Shown in pieces: positions 30,784 through 39,695 of a DNA stretch of 64,000 bases. Under the pieces are notes generated by a model, which made no database searches, was not told the origin of the DNA, and saw only the letters and a program-made list of their open reading frames with translations. Position numbers and translations under genes: made by a program. The stretch's first letter is position 1. Every line of letters begins with the position of its first letter. The stretch comes from Nocardioides sp. (GTDB lineage Bacteria; Actinomycetota; Actinomycetes; Propionibacteriales; Nocardioidaceae): contig NZ_JASEEQ010000016.1 in the NCBI RefSeq assembly GCF_030019515.1, positions 35,633-99,632 of the forward strand, in the 5' to 3' direction.

Positions 30784-31734
30784 TCAGCTTTCACCGGAAC
30801 CGGCACCAATTCGGACACCGCTCTCCAACCGGGCGCCCCGGGCCCAGTCGGCGGCGCCCATCTGCCGGCGTCCGTGCGGGCGCACCTCGGCGAGGCGGAC
30901 GGCGGTCGTGCCGGTGCCGACCAGCACGTCGTGCTTCCCGACCCACAGCTCCCCCGGCTCGAGGGCAGCACTGGTGGGCGGCTCGGCGTGGGTGAGCGGA
31001 CCGAGCTTGAGGCGCTCGCCGTCGACGGTGGTCCAGGCGCCCGGGGCCGGGGTGCAGGCCCGCACCTGGTGGTCGATCACGACCGCCGGCCGCGACCAGT
31101 CCACGCGGGCGTCCTCGACCTCGACCTTCGGGGCGTAGGACACCCCCTCGGCCTGCTGCGGACGAGCCTCCAGGGAGCCGTCCTCGATCCCGTCGAGGGT
31201 CGCGACCATGAGGCCGGCGCCGCCCTCGGCGAGGCGGGCGAGCAGGTCGCCGGCGGTGTCGGTCGGGCGGATCCGCTCGGTCATCACGCCGTACGTCGGG
31301 CCCGCGTCGAGCTCCTTCACGATCCGGAACGTCGTGGCGCCGGTGACCTCGTCCCCGGCCCAGATCGCGTACTGCACGGGGGCTGCGCCCCGCCAGGCGG
31401 GCAGCGCCGAGAAGTGCAGGTTGACCCATCCGTGCACCGGGATGTCGAGGGCGGACTGCGGCAGCAGCGCGCCGTACGCGACGACCGGACAGCAGTCGGG
31501 GCGCAGCGCGCGGAGCTGCTCCTGGAACTCCGGGTCCTTCGGGTGGGCCGGCTTGAGCACCGGGACGCCGAGCTCCTCGGCACGGACCGCGACCGGGCTG
31601 GCCACCAGCCGGCGGCCCCGCCCGGCGGGCGCGTCGGGGCGGGTGACGACCCCGACCAGCTCGTGGGTGGACGCGGCGACGGCGTCCAGGACGGGGACGG
31701 CGACCTCGGGGGTGCCGGCGAAGACGACGCGCAT
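30784..31734 (-). CDS. fmt: methionyl-tRNA formyltransferase
   Basis: Formylates initiator Met-tRNA. 316 aa. N-terminal hydrolase fold with VVFAGTPEVAVPVL, NLHFSALPAWRGAAPVQYAI (formyl-folate site; Asn, His and the following catalytic Asp in ELDAGPTYG) and a C-terminal OB-like domain from about residue 210. ATG 31734 is 2 nt after the def stop, so formylation and deformylation genes are cotranscribed. Confidence 0.96.
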   Translation of the reverse strand: MRVVFAGTPEVAVPVLDAVAASTHELVGVVTRPDAPAGRGRRLVASPVAVRAEELGVPVLKPAHPKDPEFQEQLRALRPDCCPVVAYGALLPQSALDIPVHGWVNLHFSALPAWRGAAPVQYAIWAGDEVTGATTFRIVKELDAGPTYGVMTERIRPTDTAGDLLARLAEGGAGLMVATLDGIEDGSLEARPQQAEGVSYAPKVEVEDARVDWSRPAVVIDHQVRACTPAPGAWTTVDGERLKLGPLTHAEPPTSAALEPGELWVGKHDVLVGTGTTAVRLAEVRPHGRRQMGAADWARGARLESGVRIGAGSGES

Positions 31735-31736
31735 GC

Positions 31737-32282
31737 TCAGAAGCCGAGCCCGTGCGTGGCGTGCGGGGAGACCTTGATCTGGGGGGCCTCGAGGCCGAAC
31801 CACTCGGACTCGCGGATCGCCTTCATCGCGGCCTTGCGGGCCTCGGTGTCCAGGCGGTCGATGAACAGGACCCCGTCGAGGTGGTCGGTCTCGTGCTGGA
31901 GGGCACGGGCCAGCAGCTCGGTGCCCTCGATGGTCACCGGGTCGCCGTACATGTTGAAGCCGCGAGCGACCGCGCGCATCGCGCGCCGGCAGTCGATGCT
32001 CAGGCCCGGGATGGACAGGCAGCCCTCGGGGCCGTCCTGGACCTCGTCCGACAGGTCCAGCCGGGGGTTGACCAGGTGGCCGGGCTCGCCGTCGACGTAC
32101 CAGGTGAAGACCCGCAGCCCGACGCCGATCTGCGGGGCGGCCAGGCCCGCCCCGGGGGCGCCCATCATGGTGTCGGTGAGGTCCTCGACGAGCCGGCGCA
32201 GCTCCTTGTCGAAGTCGACGACCTCGATGGCGGGCTTGCGCAGGACGGGGTCCCCGAAGAGACGGATCGGCTGGATGGGCAC
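31737..32282 (-). CDS. def: peptide deformylase
   Basis: Removes the N-formyl group from nascent proteins. 181 aa with all three motifs: GAGLAAPQIG, EGCLS and QHETDHLDG (metal ligands Cys and two His, catalytic Glu). GTG 32282 follows a TAGACT -10 by 6 nt (leaderless). The C-terminal extension after the third motif (about 35 aa) is typical of actinobacterial enzymes. Confidence 0.97.
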   Translation of the reverse strand: MPIQPIRLFGDPVLRKPAIEVVDFDKELRRLVEDLTDTMMGAPGAGLAAPQIGVGLRVFTWYVDGEPGHLVNPRLDLSDEVQDGPEGCLSIPGLSIDCRRAMRAVARGFNMYGDPVTIEGTELLARALQHETDHLDGVLFIDRLDTEARKAAMKAIRESEWFGLEAPQIKVSPHATHGLGF

Positions 32283-32288
32283 GTCCAG

Positions 32289-32294
32289 AGTCTA
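32289..32294 (-). promoter_or_regulatory. -10 hexamer of predicted leaderless def
   Basis: Minus-strand TAGACT ends 6 nt before the def GTG codon. Confidence 0.55.
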
Positions 32295-32346
32295 GGGAGC
32301 ACGCGCCAGCCGGCTCCCTGGTGGTGGTCGAGCGAGCGCCAGCGTC

Positions 32347-34380
32347 CTACAGGGTGGGCGGGTCGACCTGGATCCGGACGGCGTCGAGCTTGCGGCTCGA
32401 GCGCGCCCGCTGGAGCTGGCCGAGGGCGTGCGCGAGCGCGAGCCCCTGCGCCCGCGGCACGCGGACCACGACCCGTGACTCGCCCTCGCCCAGGTCCACC
32501 GGGCCGAGGATCTCGGCCTCCGGCGGGGCGTCGAGGAGGACCAGGGCGTCGTCGACCGCGCCGGGCTCGCCGGTGATCGTGGCCAGGCGGCTGGCCGGCG
32601 GCAGGTGCGCCTCGACCCGCTCGGCGGTCTCGCGGGCCGCGAACCCGGCCGGGTCCCAGCGCACCAGCGCCTGGAGCGCCGGGTGGGCCGCATCGCCGAC
32701 GGCCACGACTCGGCCTCCGGGGCGGACCAGCGCCGCGGCGTTCGCCCACCGGCGCAGCGCCTCCTCCTCGGCGCGCAGGTCGATCCGGGAGAGCAGCAGC
32801 CAGGTGTCCAGCAGCACCACAGCTGCGTAGCCGCCCTCGGCGACCGGCTCGGCGCCGGGCGTCGCGACCACGACCTGCGGGCGTCCGCCCACCGTCGCCA
32901 CCACGGCGTCACCGGAGCTGGTGCGCACGGTGGTGCCGGGGAACGCGCGCCCCAGCTCCTCGGCCGTCCGGGCGTCGCCGAGCACCGGCGCACGCAGCCC
33001 GCGATGGCCGCACTCCGGGCAGGCCCAGCCCTCGGCCAGGGTGCCGCACCAGCGGCAGCCGGGCGGGGTGGTCGGTCCGGTGAGGGCCAGCGGACCCTGG
33101 CAGGTGGCACAGCGGGCCGGCGTCCGGCAGCGCTCGCAGGCCAGGGCGTTGACGTAGCCGAGCCGGGGCGTCTGCACGAGGACGGGCCCCCCGGCCAGCG
33201 CGTCGCGGATCGACTGGTGCACCTCGCGCGGCATCCGGGCGGCGCGGGCGTGGACGTCGCGGAACCCGGCGTCCCCCGCGACGGTCACGGTGACCCGGCG
33301 GCGCACCTCCTCCCGGGTGGCGCCCAGCTCGTGAGCCCAGCCGGTGCGGAGGAGGTACTCGCCCTCCACCGTGCGCACGAACCCGCCGACCAGGGCCGCG
33401 GCTCCCTCCCGCTCGGCCCGCAGCAGCAGCGTCTCGCGGGTGTGCGGGTACGGCGCTCGCGGCTCGGCGTGCAGGTCGTCGCCGTCGTCCCAGACCACGA
33501 CCAGCCCGAGGTCGTGGACCGGCGCGAACGCGGCACCGCGGGTGCCGACCACCACCCGCCGCAGACCGCGGCTGACCGCGAGGAAGTCGCGGTAGCGGGC
33601 GGCCGGCCCGGAGTCGGCGGTCAGCGTGACGTGCTGGCCCTCCCCCAGCACGTCCGTGAGGGCCGCGTCGACCCGCGCGACGTCCTTGTGGTCGGGGACG
33701 CACACCAGGCTCCCCCGACCCGAGGCGTACGTCGCCGCGACGGCGTGGGCGACCAGGGCCGGCCAGTCGGTCGCCGGGGCGGCGGTCCACACGGCCCGCG
33801 GGCTGGCGCCGGCGGCGAGGTGGCGCAGGTACGCCGGGCCGGGCTCGTGCCCGGCCCACACCGCCTCACCCGCAGCCGGGTCGGGACCGGCCCAGGGTGG
33901 GGCCGCGGGGGTGGGCTCCCTCTCCGTCGTCGCGTGGCGGGCCGGCACCGCCAGCCGGAGCACGTCGGAGCGGGTGCCGGCGTACCGCTCGGCGAGCTCG
34001 GCGCTGAGGGCCTCGACCTGCGGGGCCAGCACCGGCTCCGGGCTCACGACGCGCCGCAGGGGCGCCAGGCGTCCGGGATGGTCGGACTCCGCCGCGCGGG
34101 CCACGAGGTAGCCGTCGACGTCCTGGCCCGCGAACCGGACCTTCACCCGCACCCCCGGCCGCGCGTCCTGGGCCATCGCGGCCGGGACGGCGTAGTCGAA
34201 GGGCCGGTCGAGGTGGGCGAGCGGCAGGTCGACCAGGACCCGGGCCACCGGATCCACCGCGGCGGGCTCGGCGGCCGCCGCCTTGCGCTCCCGGGTCGCG
34301 CGCGCCTTGGCCCGGGACGCCTTCACGCTGGCCCGGACCATCCCCGGCAGCAGCTCGGGCTGCTCCTCCGGGTCCGTCAT
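32347..34380 (-). CDS. priA: PriA-like primosome protein without helicase motifs
   Basis: 677 aa. N-terminal 3'-DNA-binding domain (VLVDLPLAHLDRPFDYAVP), the zinc-binding insertion with eight cysteines (CERC...CATC...CRWC...CPEC, about residues 415-465) and a C-terminal domain. The Walker A position reads TAAPATDWP instead of GxTGSGKT and the DEEH box is replaced by WDDGDD, so ATP hydrolysis is unlikely; the same loss is known for mycobacterial PriA. A structural role in replication restart is the best guess. ATG 34380; TAGACA lies 7 nt upstream, an imperfect leaderless promoter. Confidence 0.9.
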   Translation of the reverse strand: MTDPEEQPELLPGMVRASVKASRAKARATRERKAAAAEPAAVDPVARVLVDLPLAHLDRPFDYAVPAAMAQDARPGVRVKVRFAGQDVDGYLVARAAESDHPGRLAPLRRVVSPEPVLAPQVEALSAELAERYAGTRSDVLRLAVPARHATTEREPTPAAPPWAGPDPAAGEAVWAGHEPGPAYLRHLAAGASPRAVWTAAPATDWPALVAHAVAATYASGRGSLVCVPDHKDVARVDAALTDVLGEGQHVTLTADSGPAARYRDFLAVSRGLRRVVVGTRGAAFAPVHDLGLVVVWDDGDDLHAEPRAPYPHTRETLLLRAEREGAAALVGGFVRTVEGEYLLRTGWAHELGATREEVRRRVTVTVAGDAGFRDVHARAARMPREVHQSIRDALAGGPVLVQTPRLGYVNALACERCRTPARCATCQGPLALTGPTTPPGCRWCGTLAEGWACPECGHRGLRAPVLGDARTAEELGRAFPGTTVRTSSGDAVVATVGGRPQVVVATPGAEPVAEGGYAAVVLLDTWLLLSRIDLRAEEEALRRWANAAALVRPGGRVVAVGDAAHPALQALVRWDPAGFAARETAERVEAHLPPASRLATITGEPGAVDDALVLLDAPPEAEILGPVDLGEGESRVVVRVPRAQGLALAHALGQLQRARSSRKLDAVRIQVDPPTL

Positions 34381-34519
34381 GGACTGATGTCTACCAGGGG
34401 GCGGCGACGCACCTACCCGCCACCGTAACCACGCCGAGGAACGACCAGCCCGCGCACCGATCCCGCGGCCCGCGCGGCGGCGAAGCCGACGCGCGAGACG
34501 CGGACGCCGGAGACGCTGA

Positions 34520-35710
34520 CTAGAGGCCGGCGGCGGCGCGCAGCGCGTCGGCGCGGTCGATGCGCTCCCAGGTGAACTCGGGGAGCTCGCGGCCGAAGTG
34601 GCCGTACGCCGCGGTCTTGGCGTAGATCGGCCGCAGCAGGTCGAGGTCGCGGATGATCGCGGCGGGACGTAGGTCGAAGACCTCGAGCACCGCCTGCTGG
34701 ATCCGCTCGTCGGCCACGACGCCGGTGCCGAAGGTCTCGACGAAGACGCCGACCGGCTGGGCCTTGCCGATGGCGTAGGCGACCTGCGCCTCGCAACGGG
34801 TGGCCAGGCCGGCGGCGACGACGTTCTTCGCCACCCAGCGCATCGCGTAGGCCGCGGAGCGGTCGACCTTCGACGGGTCCTTGCCCGAGAAGGCGCCGCC
34901 GCCGTGACGCGCCATGCCGCCGTAGGTGTCGACGATGATCTTGCGGCCGGTCAGGCCCGCGTCGCCCATCGGGCCGCCGACGACGAAGCGGCCGGTCGGG
35001 TTCACCAGCAGCCGGTAGCCCTCGGAGGGGATCCGGAAGGTGGCGAGCACCGGGTCGATGACGTGCTTCTTGACGTCGGACTCCAGGGTGCCGAGCTCGG
35101 TGTCCTCGTCGTGCTGCGAGGAGAGCACGACGGTGTCGACCCGGACCGGGCGGTTGTCGGCGTCGTACTCGATGGTGACCTGCGTCTTCCCGTCGGGGCG
35201 CAGATAGGGCAGCGTGCCGTCCTTGCGCACGGCGGTGAGCTGCTCGGCGAGCCGCTGCGCGATCACGATCGGCAGCGGCATCAGCACGTCGGTGTCGTCG
35301 CAGGCGTAGCCGAACATCAGGCCCTGGTCGCCCGCGCCCTGCTTGTCCATCGCGTCGACCGATCCGGTGCGGCTCTCGTGGCCGGTGTCGACGCCCTGGG
35401 CGATGTCGCCGGACTGACCGCCGATGGCGACCATCACGCCGCAGGAGTGCCCGTCGAAGCCCTTGACCGAGGAGTCGTAGCCGATGTCGATGATCCGGCG
35501 GCGCACGACGTCCTTGACGTCGACGTACCCGGTCGTGGTGACCTCGCCGGCGACGACGACGAGGCCCGTGGTGAGCAGTGTCTCGACGGCGACGCGGCTG
35601 GTCGGGTCCTGCTCCAGCATCGCGTCGAGGACCGAGTCGCTGATCTGGTCGGCGATCTTGTCCGGGTGACCCTCGGTCACCGACTCCGAGGTGAAGAGGC
35701 GTCCGGTCAC
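34520..35710 (-). CDS. metK: S-adenosylmethionine synthetase
   Basis: Makes S-adenosylmethionine from methionine and ATP. 396 aa, three-domain fold: FTSESVTEGHPDKIADQISD (ATP/Mg), GQGLMFGYA-type loop as GDQGLMFGYACDDT, and the phosphate loop GGGAFSGKDPSKVDRS. GTG 35710 is preceded by AGGAG 8 nt away. No SAM riboswitch is visible in the 73 nt to coaBC. Confidence 0.97.
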   Translation of the reverse strand: MTGRLFTSESVTEGHPDKIADQISDSVLDAMLEQDPTSRVAVETLLTTGLVVVAGEVTTTGYVDVKDVVRRRIIDIGYDSSVKGFDGHSCGVMVAIGGQSGDIAQGVDTGHESRTGSVDAMDKQGAGDQGLMFGYACDDTDVLMPLPIVIAQRLAEQLTAVRKDGTLPYLRPDGKTQVTIEYDADNRPVRVDTVVLSSQHDEDTELGTLESDVKKHVIDPVLATFRIPSEGYRLLVNPTGRFVVGGPMGDAGLTGRKIIVDTYGGMARHGGGAFSGKDPSKVDRSAAYAMRWVAKNVVAAGLATRCEAQVAYAIGKAQPVGVFVETFGTGVVADERIQQAVLEVFDLRPAAIIRDLDLLRPIYAKTAAYGHFGRELPEFTWERIDRADALRAAAGL

Positions 35711-35783
35711 TGCTGCACTCCTGTGTCCTGGGTTGGCGGTCCTGCCAACGATATCGAGCGTCCCGGATCGCGGGACGGCGGTC

Positions 35784-37091
35784 TCAATCCTGCAGCCTGG
35801 CTGCCACTTCGTCCCAAATGACGTGGGCGAGCGCGTGCTTCGGGCCGCGCTGCACCTCGACCGCCCCGCCGTCCGCCGCGAGGATCACCGCCTCGTTCTC
35901 GGGGCTGCCGAAGACGGCGCCGCCGCTGACGTCGTTGACCACCAGCAGGTCGCAGCCCTTGCGGGCCAGCTTGGCGCGGGCCAGGTCGAGCACGCTGCCG
36001 CTGTCGTCGCCGGTCTCCGCGGCGAACCCCACGATCACCGCCCCGGGTCGGGCGCGCCGGGTGCTGATCTCGTGGAGGATGTCGGGGTTCTGCGCGAGGC
36101 TGACGGTCGGCGCGGAGCCGTCCTCGGCCTTCTTGATCTTCGCGTCGCTGACGTCCACGGGGCGGTAGTCCGCGGGCGCGGCCGCCATCACCACGGCGTC
36201 GGCCGACGGGGCCGCGGCCAGCACCGCGTCGCGCAGCTCGGCGGTGGTCTCGACCCGCACGATCTTGACGCCCGCGGGGTCGGGGAGGCTCACGTTGGCG
36301 GCGACCAGGATGACGTCGGCGCCGCGGGCGGCGGCGGCGCGGGCCAGGGCGTAGCCCTGGAGGCCCGAGGACCGGTTGCCGAGGAACCGGACCGGGTCGA
36401 GGTACTCGCGGGTACCGCCGGCGGTGACCAGGACCTGCCGGCCGGCGAGGTCCGGCCCGACGGCACTCCCCCGGGCCAGCACCTCCCGGCACAGCTCGAA
36501 GATCTCGGCCGGCTCGGGCAGCCGGCCCTTGCCGGTGTCGACGCCGGTGAGCCGGCCCTCGGCGGGCTCGATCACCACGGCGCCGCGCTCCCGCAGCGTC
36601 GCCACGTTGGCCTGGGTCGCGGGGTGCTCCCACATCTCGGTGTGCATCGCAGGGGCGAACACCACCGGGCAGCGGGCGGTGAGCAGCGTGTTGGTGAGCA
36701 GGTCGTCGGCCAGCCCGTGGGCGGCCTTCGCGAGCAGGTCGGCGGTCGCCGGCGCCACCACCAGGAGGTCCGCGGACTGCCCGATCCGCACGTGCGGCAC
36801 CCGGTGCACCTCGGTCCACACCTCGGTCGCCACCGGCTTGCCGGACAGGGCGGCCCAGGTCGACTCGCCGACGAACTGAAGGGCCGCGGCGGTCGGAACC
36901 ACCGTCACGTCGAAGTCGGCCCCATGGCCGGACTCGGAGAATCGGCGCAGCAGCTCGCAGGCCTTGTACGCCGCGATGCCACCCGAGACGCCGAGCACCA
37001 CGCGAGCAGCGGGCCGCCCCCCGGACGGGGAGGCGGCCTCGTGGGTGCTGCTGGTGGTCAGCGGATCACTCGCGGAAGGAGTCACCCGCAT
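35784..37091 (-). CDS. coaBC: bifunctional phosphopantothenoylcysteine decarboxylase/synthetase
   Basis: Two consecutive steps of coenzyme A synthesis. 435 aa. N-terminal flavoprotein CoaC (about 28-215; GVSGGIAAYKACELLR, catalytic His in VHRVPHVRI, APAMHTEMW) and C-terminal CoaB (about 220-435; VTAGGTREYLDPVRFLGNRSSG, MAAAPADYRP, KIKK). ATG 37091 would overlap rpoZ by 26 bp; a GTG two codons on is also possible. The first ~28 residues are not conserved, so the start is the least certain part. Confidence 0.95.
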   Translation of the reverse strand: MRVTPSASDPLTTSSTHEAASPSGGRPAARVVLGVSGGIAAYKACELLRRFSESGHGADFDVTVVPTAAALQFVGESTWAALSGKPVATEVWTEVHRVPHVRIGQSADLLVVAPATADLLAKAAHGLADDLLTNTLLTARCPVVFAPAMHTEMWEHPATQANVATLRERGAVVIEPAEGRLTGVDTGKGRLPEPAEIFELCREVLARGSAVGPDLAGRQVLVTAGGTREYLDPVRFLGNRSSGLQGYALARAAAARGADVILVAANVSLPDPAGVKIVRVETTAELRDAVLAAAPSADAVVMAAAPADYRPVDVSDAKIKKAEDGSAPTVSLAQNPDILHEISTRRARPGAVIVGFAAETGDDSGSVLDLARAKLARKGCDLLVVNDVSGGAVFGSPENEAVILAADGGAVEVQRGPKHALAHVIWDEVAARLQD

Positions 37092-37398
37092 CCGCGGCGG
37101 CGGCCTGGGCGGCAGCCTCCTCGGCGGCGAGCTCGGCGGGGTCGACGTCCTCGCAGGTCAGCAGGTCCTCGTTGATCTCGCGCAGCGCGATCGAGAGCGG
37201 CTTCTCCTGGACGTGGGTGTCGACCAGCGGGCCGACGTACTCGAGCAGGCCCTCCCCGAGCTGGGAGTAGTAGGCGTTGATCTGCCGGGCGCGCTTGGCG
37301 CTGTAGAGGACCAGCTTGTACTTGCTGTCGGTCTTCGTCAGCAACTCGTCGATCGGGGGGTTGGTGACACCCTCGGCAGCGATGGTGGGTCCGGACAC
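37066..37398 (-). CDS. rpoZ: RNA polymerase omega subunit
   Basis: 110 aa. NPPIDELLTKTDSKYKLVLYSAKRARQIN is the omega signature for binding the beta-prime C-terminus; an alanine/glutamate-rich tail follows. GTG 37398 has GAGG 7 nt upstream, overlapping the gmk stop region; 9 nt separate the genes. Confidence 0.96.
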   Translation of the reverse strand: MSGPTIAAEGVTNPPIDELLTKTDSKYKLVLYSAKRARQINAYYSQLGEGLLEYVGPLVDTHVQEKPLSIALREINEDLLTCEDVDPAELAAEEAAAQAAAADAGDSFRE

Positions 37399-37407
37399 GC
37401 TAAAGCC

Positions 37408-37992
37408 TCACAGATCTGTCGGGGATGGCACCATCAAGGCTACCAAGTCCTCCGCAGCAGCGTGAACTTCGTGGTTGACGATCGTCACGTCGAACTCCGC
37501 CTCGGCGGCGAGCTCCCCCCGCGCGGTCTCGAGCCGGCGGGCGCGATCCTCCTCGGTCTCGGTGCCGCGACCCACCAGGCGCCGCACCAGCTCGTCCCAC
37601 GACGGCGGCTTGAGGAAGACGAACAGCGCCTCGGGCATCGTCTCGCGGACCTGCCGCGCGCCCTGGAGGTCGATCTCCAGCATCGCCGGTCGTCCCGAGG
37701 CCAGCGCGAGCTCGACCGGCCGACGGGGCGTGCCGTAGCGAGCGGTCTGGTGGACCACCGCCCACTCGAGCAGGTTGTCCTGCTCGACCATCGCGTCGAA
37801 CTCCTCGTCGGACACGAACCAGTAGTGGACGCCGTCCTCCTCGCCCGGTCGCGGGGGCCGGGTGGTCGCCGAGACCGAGATCCACACGTCGGGGTGACTG
37901 CGACGCACCTCGGCCGCGACGGTGCCCTTCCCGACCGCGGTCGGGCCGGCGAGGACGACGAGTCGCGAACGACGGGTGGAGGGCGCGGTCAC
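37408..37992 (-). CDS. gmk: guanylate kinase
   Basis: GMP to GDP. 194 aa, P-loop GPTAVGKGT (Ser/Gly of the usual GPSGVGKGT replaced by Thr/Ala), SATTRPPRPGEEDGVHYWFV GMP-binding region, LEIDLQGARQV. GTG 37992. It heads the gmk-rpoZ-coaBC cluster, which ends near metK as in other actinobacteria. Confidence 0.96.
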   Translation of the reverse strand: MTAPSTRRSRLVVLAGPTAVGKGTVAAEVRRSHPDVWISVSATTRPPRPGEEDGVHYWFVSDEEFDAMVEQDNLLEWAVVHQTARYGTPRRPVELALASGRPAMLEIDLQGARQVRETMPEALFVFLKPPSWDELVRRLVGRGTETEEDRARRLETARGELAAEAEFDVTIVNHEVHAAAEDLVALMVPSPTDL

Positions 37993-38007
37993 CGCGAGTG
38001 CCTCCGC

Positions 38008-38328
38008 TCAGTCACGCGCAGCGAACTCCTTCTCCAGTGCCGCCACCTGCTTCGCGCCCAGGCCCCGGACCCGCCGGCTCTCGGCGATGCCGAGCCGGTC
38101 CATCACCTGGCGGGCCCGGACCTTGCCCAGCCCGGGCATCGACTGGAGCAGGTCCACGACGCGCATCTTGCCGATCACCTCGTTGCGCTGGCCCTCCGAA
38201 AGGACGTCCACGATCGAGGCACCGGAGTTCTTCAGGCGGTTCTTGACCTCGGCCCGCTCCCTGCGGGAGGCGGCGGCCTTCTCGAGGGCCGCCTGGCGCT
38301 GTTCGGGGGTGAGCGGGGGCAGAGCCAC
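38008..38328 (-). CDS. mihF: actinobacterial integration host factor
   Basis: 106 aa, the actinobacteria-specific IHF unrelated to alpha/beta IHF. Long basic N-terminal helix (RQAALEKAAASRRERAEVKNRLK) and a helix-two-turn-helix DNA-binding domain with LQSMPGLGKVRARQVMDRLGI. Nucleoid-associated DNA bender. GTG 38328; a TAGTGT element about 55 nt upstream (around 38387) may be its -10. It sits 15 nt before gmk. Confidence 0.94.
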   Translation of the reverse strand: MALPPLTPEQRQAALEKAAASRRERAEVKNRLKNSGASIVDVLSEGQRNEVIGKMRVVDLLQSMPGLGKVRARQVMDRLGIAESRRVRGLGAKQVAALEKEFAARD

Positions 38329-38457
38329 GAGGATTGGATCCTTCGGTCAGGGACAGGAGCCGGACGGGCCGGTGAGAGGTCACACTAGTCAGAACGGTGA
38401 CCGGGCAGCAATCGGGTCCCGGTCCGCCCCGCTCCGCGCCGGGCCCGCGCCCGATCC

Positions 38458-38889
38458 TCAGAGCGTCAGCGGCGTCCGGCAGACGTCGCGCGCCTGCTGG
38501 TCGAGGTCCTGCAGCGCCCGCAGCGTCGTCCCGCTGCCCAGCTGGGCGGCGGCCGCGTCGATGCGTGCCTTCTGCTCCGCGGTGACACCCTCCGGCGGGT
38601 GGTCACGGTCGTAGGTGGCCGGGTCGACCCCGGCGGCGTCGAGGGCCTCCGCGAGCGCCTCGATCCGACCGACGACCTGCTGCCACTCGTCGGTGATGTC
38701 GTCGGGCGCCTGGTCCTGGAGGTCGCGGAACGCGTCCAGGGCCTTCAGCAGTGCGTCCGGCGCGCCACTGCCGACGATGTCGCTGAGCTCCTGCTGGTGC
38801 TCCTGGACCGCGGCGCAGTAGTCGTCCTGGTCGGAGCCGCAGGCAGCGAGCAGCGGGAGCAGCACGGCGACCGCCAGGAGCCGCCTCAC
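38458..38889 (-). CDS. small lipoprotein, unknown function
   Basis: 143 aa, not recognised. Signal peptide with lipobox LLAAC (Cys about residue 17), then a mostly helical acidic domain with two more cysteines (DDYCAAVQEHQQ near the start and ARDVCRTPL at the end) that could form a disulfide. GTG 38889 overlaps the pyrF stop by 4 bp (GTGA), so it is translated with the pyrimidine operon although nothing in it suggests nucleotide metabolism. Expected on the outer face of the membrane. Confidence 0.75.
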   Translation of the reverse strand: MRRLLAVAVLLPLLAACGSDQDDYCAAVQEHQQELSDIVGSGAPDALLKALDAFRDLQDQAPDDITDEWQQVVGRIEALAEALDAAGVDPATYDRDHPPEGVTAEQKARIDAAAAQLGSGTTLRALQDLDQQARDVCRTPLTL

Positions 38890-39695
38890 GAGCGGAGCTC
38901 GTCGTTCGTGCGCACCACGAAGTCCCGCATGGCCGCGGCGTCCTGGAGCCGGAGCACCTCGCGCGAGGTGCTCGGGAGGACCGCGGCCGCGGCACCGAAC
39001 AGCCGGCGTACGTCGGCGATCGTGCCGCCCTGCGCCCCGAAGCCCGGTGCGAGGACCGGGCCGTCGAACGCCAGGTCCTCGTCGGTCGACCCGATCGTCG
39101 CGCCGACCACCGCCCCGAAGGAGCCCAGCGGGTCGGCGCCGGCGTTGAGCCGGCGCAGGTGGTCGAGCATCAGGCCCGCGACCGTGCCGTCCTCGACCCG
39201 GGCGTGCTGGACCTCGGGGCCCTCCTTGTTCGAGGTGAGCGCCAGGACGAACAGCCCCGCGCCGTGGGTCCTGGCGGTCTCGACGAACGGGTCCAGCGAG
39301 CCGAAGCCGAGGAACGGGCTGACCGTGATCGCGTCCGAGGCGAGCGGCGAGGCCGGGTCGAGGTAGGCGTCCGCGTACGCCTGGCTGGTGGACCCGATGT
39401 CGCCGCGCTTGACGTCCAGCAGCACCAGCGCCCCGGCGGCCCGGGACTGCGCGATCACCCGCTCGAGGACCGCGATCCCCCGGCTGCCGAAGCGCTCGAA
39501 GAACGCCGACTGGGGCTTGACCACCGAGACGTGCGGCGCGATCGCGTCCACGACCGCGAGCGCGAAGGACTCGAGGCCGGCGACGTCGTCCTGGAGGCCC
39601 CAGTCCTCCAGCAGCCCGGCGTGCGGGTCGATGCCGACGCAGAGCGGTCCGCGGTCCGTGATCGCAACGTGGAGGCGGCTGCCGAACGGGCTCAT
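38886..39695 (-). CDS. pyrF: orotidine 5'-phosphate decarboxylase (type 2)
   Basis: Last step to UMP. 269 aa, the longer type-2 form: CVGIDPHAGLLEDWG, catalytic LLDVKRGDIGST, SPFLGFGSLDPF, GFGAQGG. ATG 39695 overlaps the pyrD stop by 4 bp. Confidence 0.96.
   Translation of the reverse strand: MSPFGSRLHVAITDRGPLCVGIDPHAGLLEDWGLQDDVAGLESFALAVVDAIAPHVSVVKPQSAFFERFGSRGIAVLERVIAQSRAAGALVLLDVKRGDIGSTSQAYADAYLDPASPLASDAITVSPFLGFGSLDPFVETARTHGAGLFVLALTSNKEGPEVQHARVEDGTVAGLMLDHLRRLNAGADPLGSFGAVVGATIGSTDEDLAFDGPVLAPGFGAQGGTIADVRRLFGAAAAVLPSTSREVLRLQDAAAMRDFVVRTNDELRS

Noticed and set aside
35711..35783. SAM riboswitch upstream of metK
   Set aside because: The gap is 73 nt and shows no SAM aptamer features.
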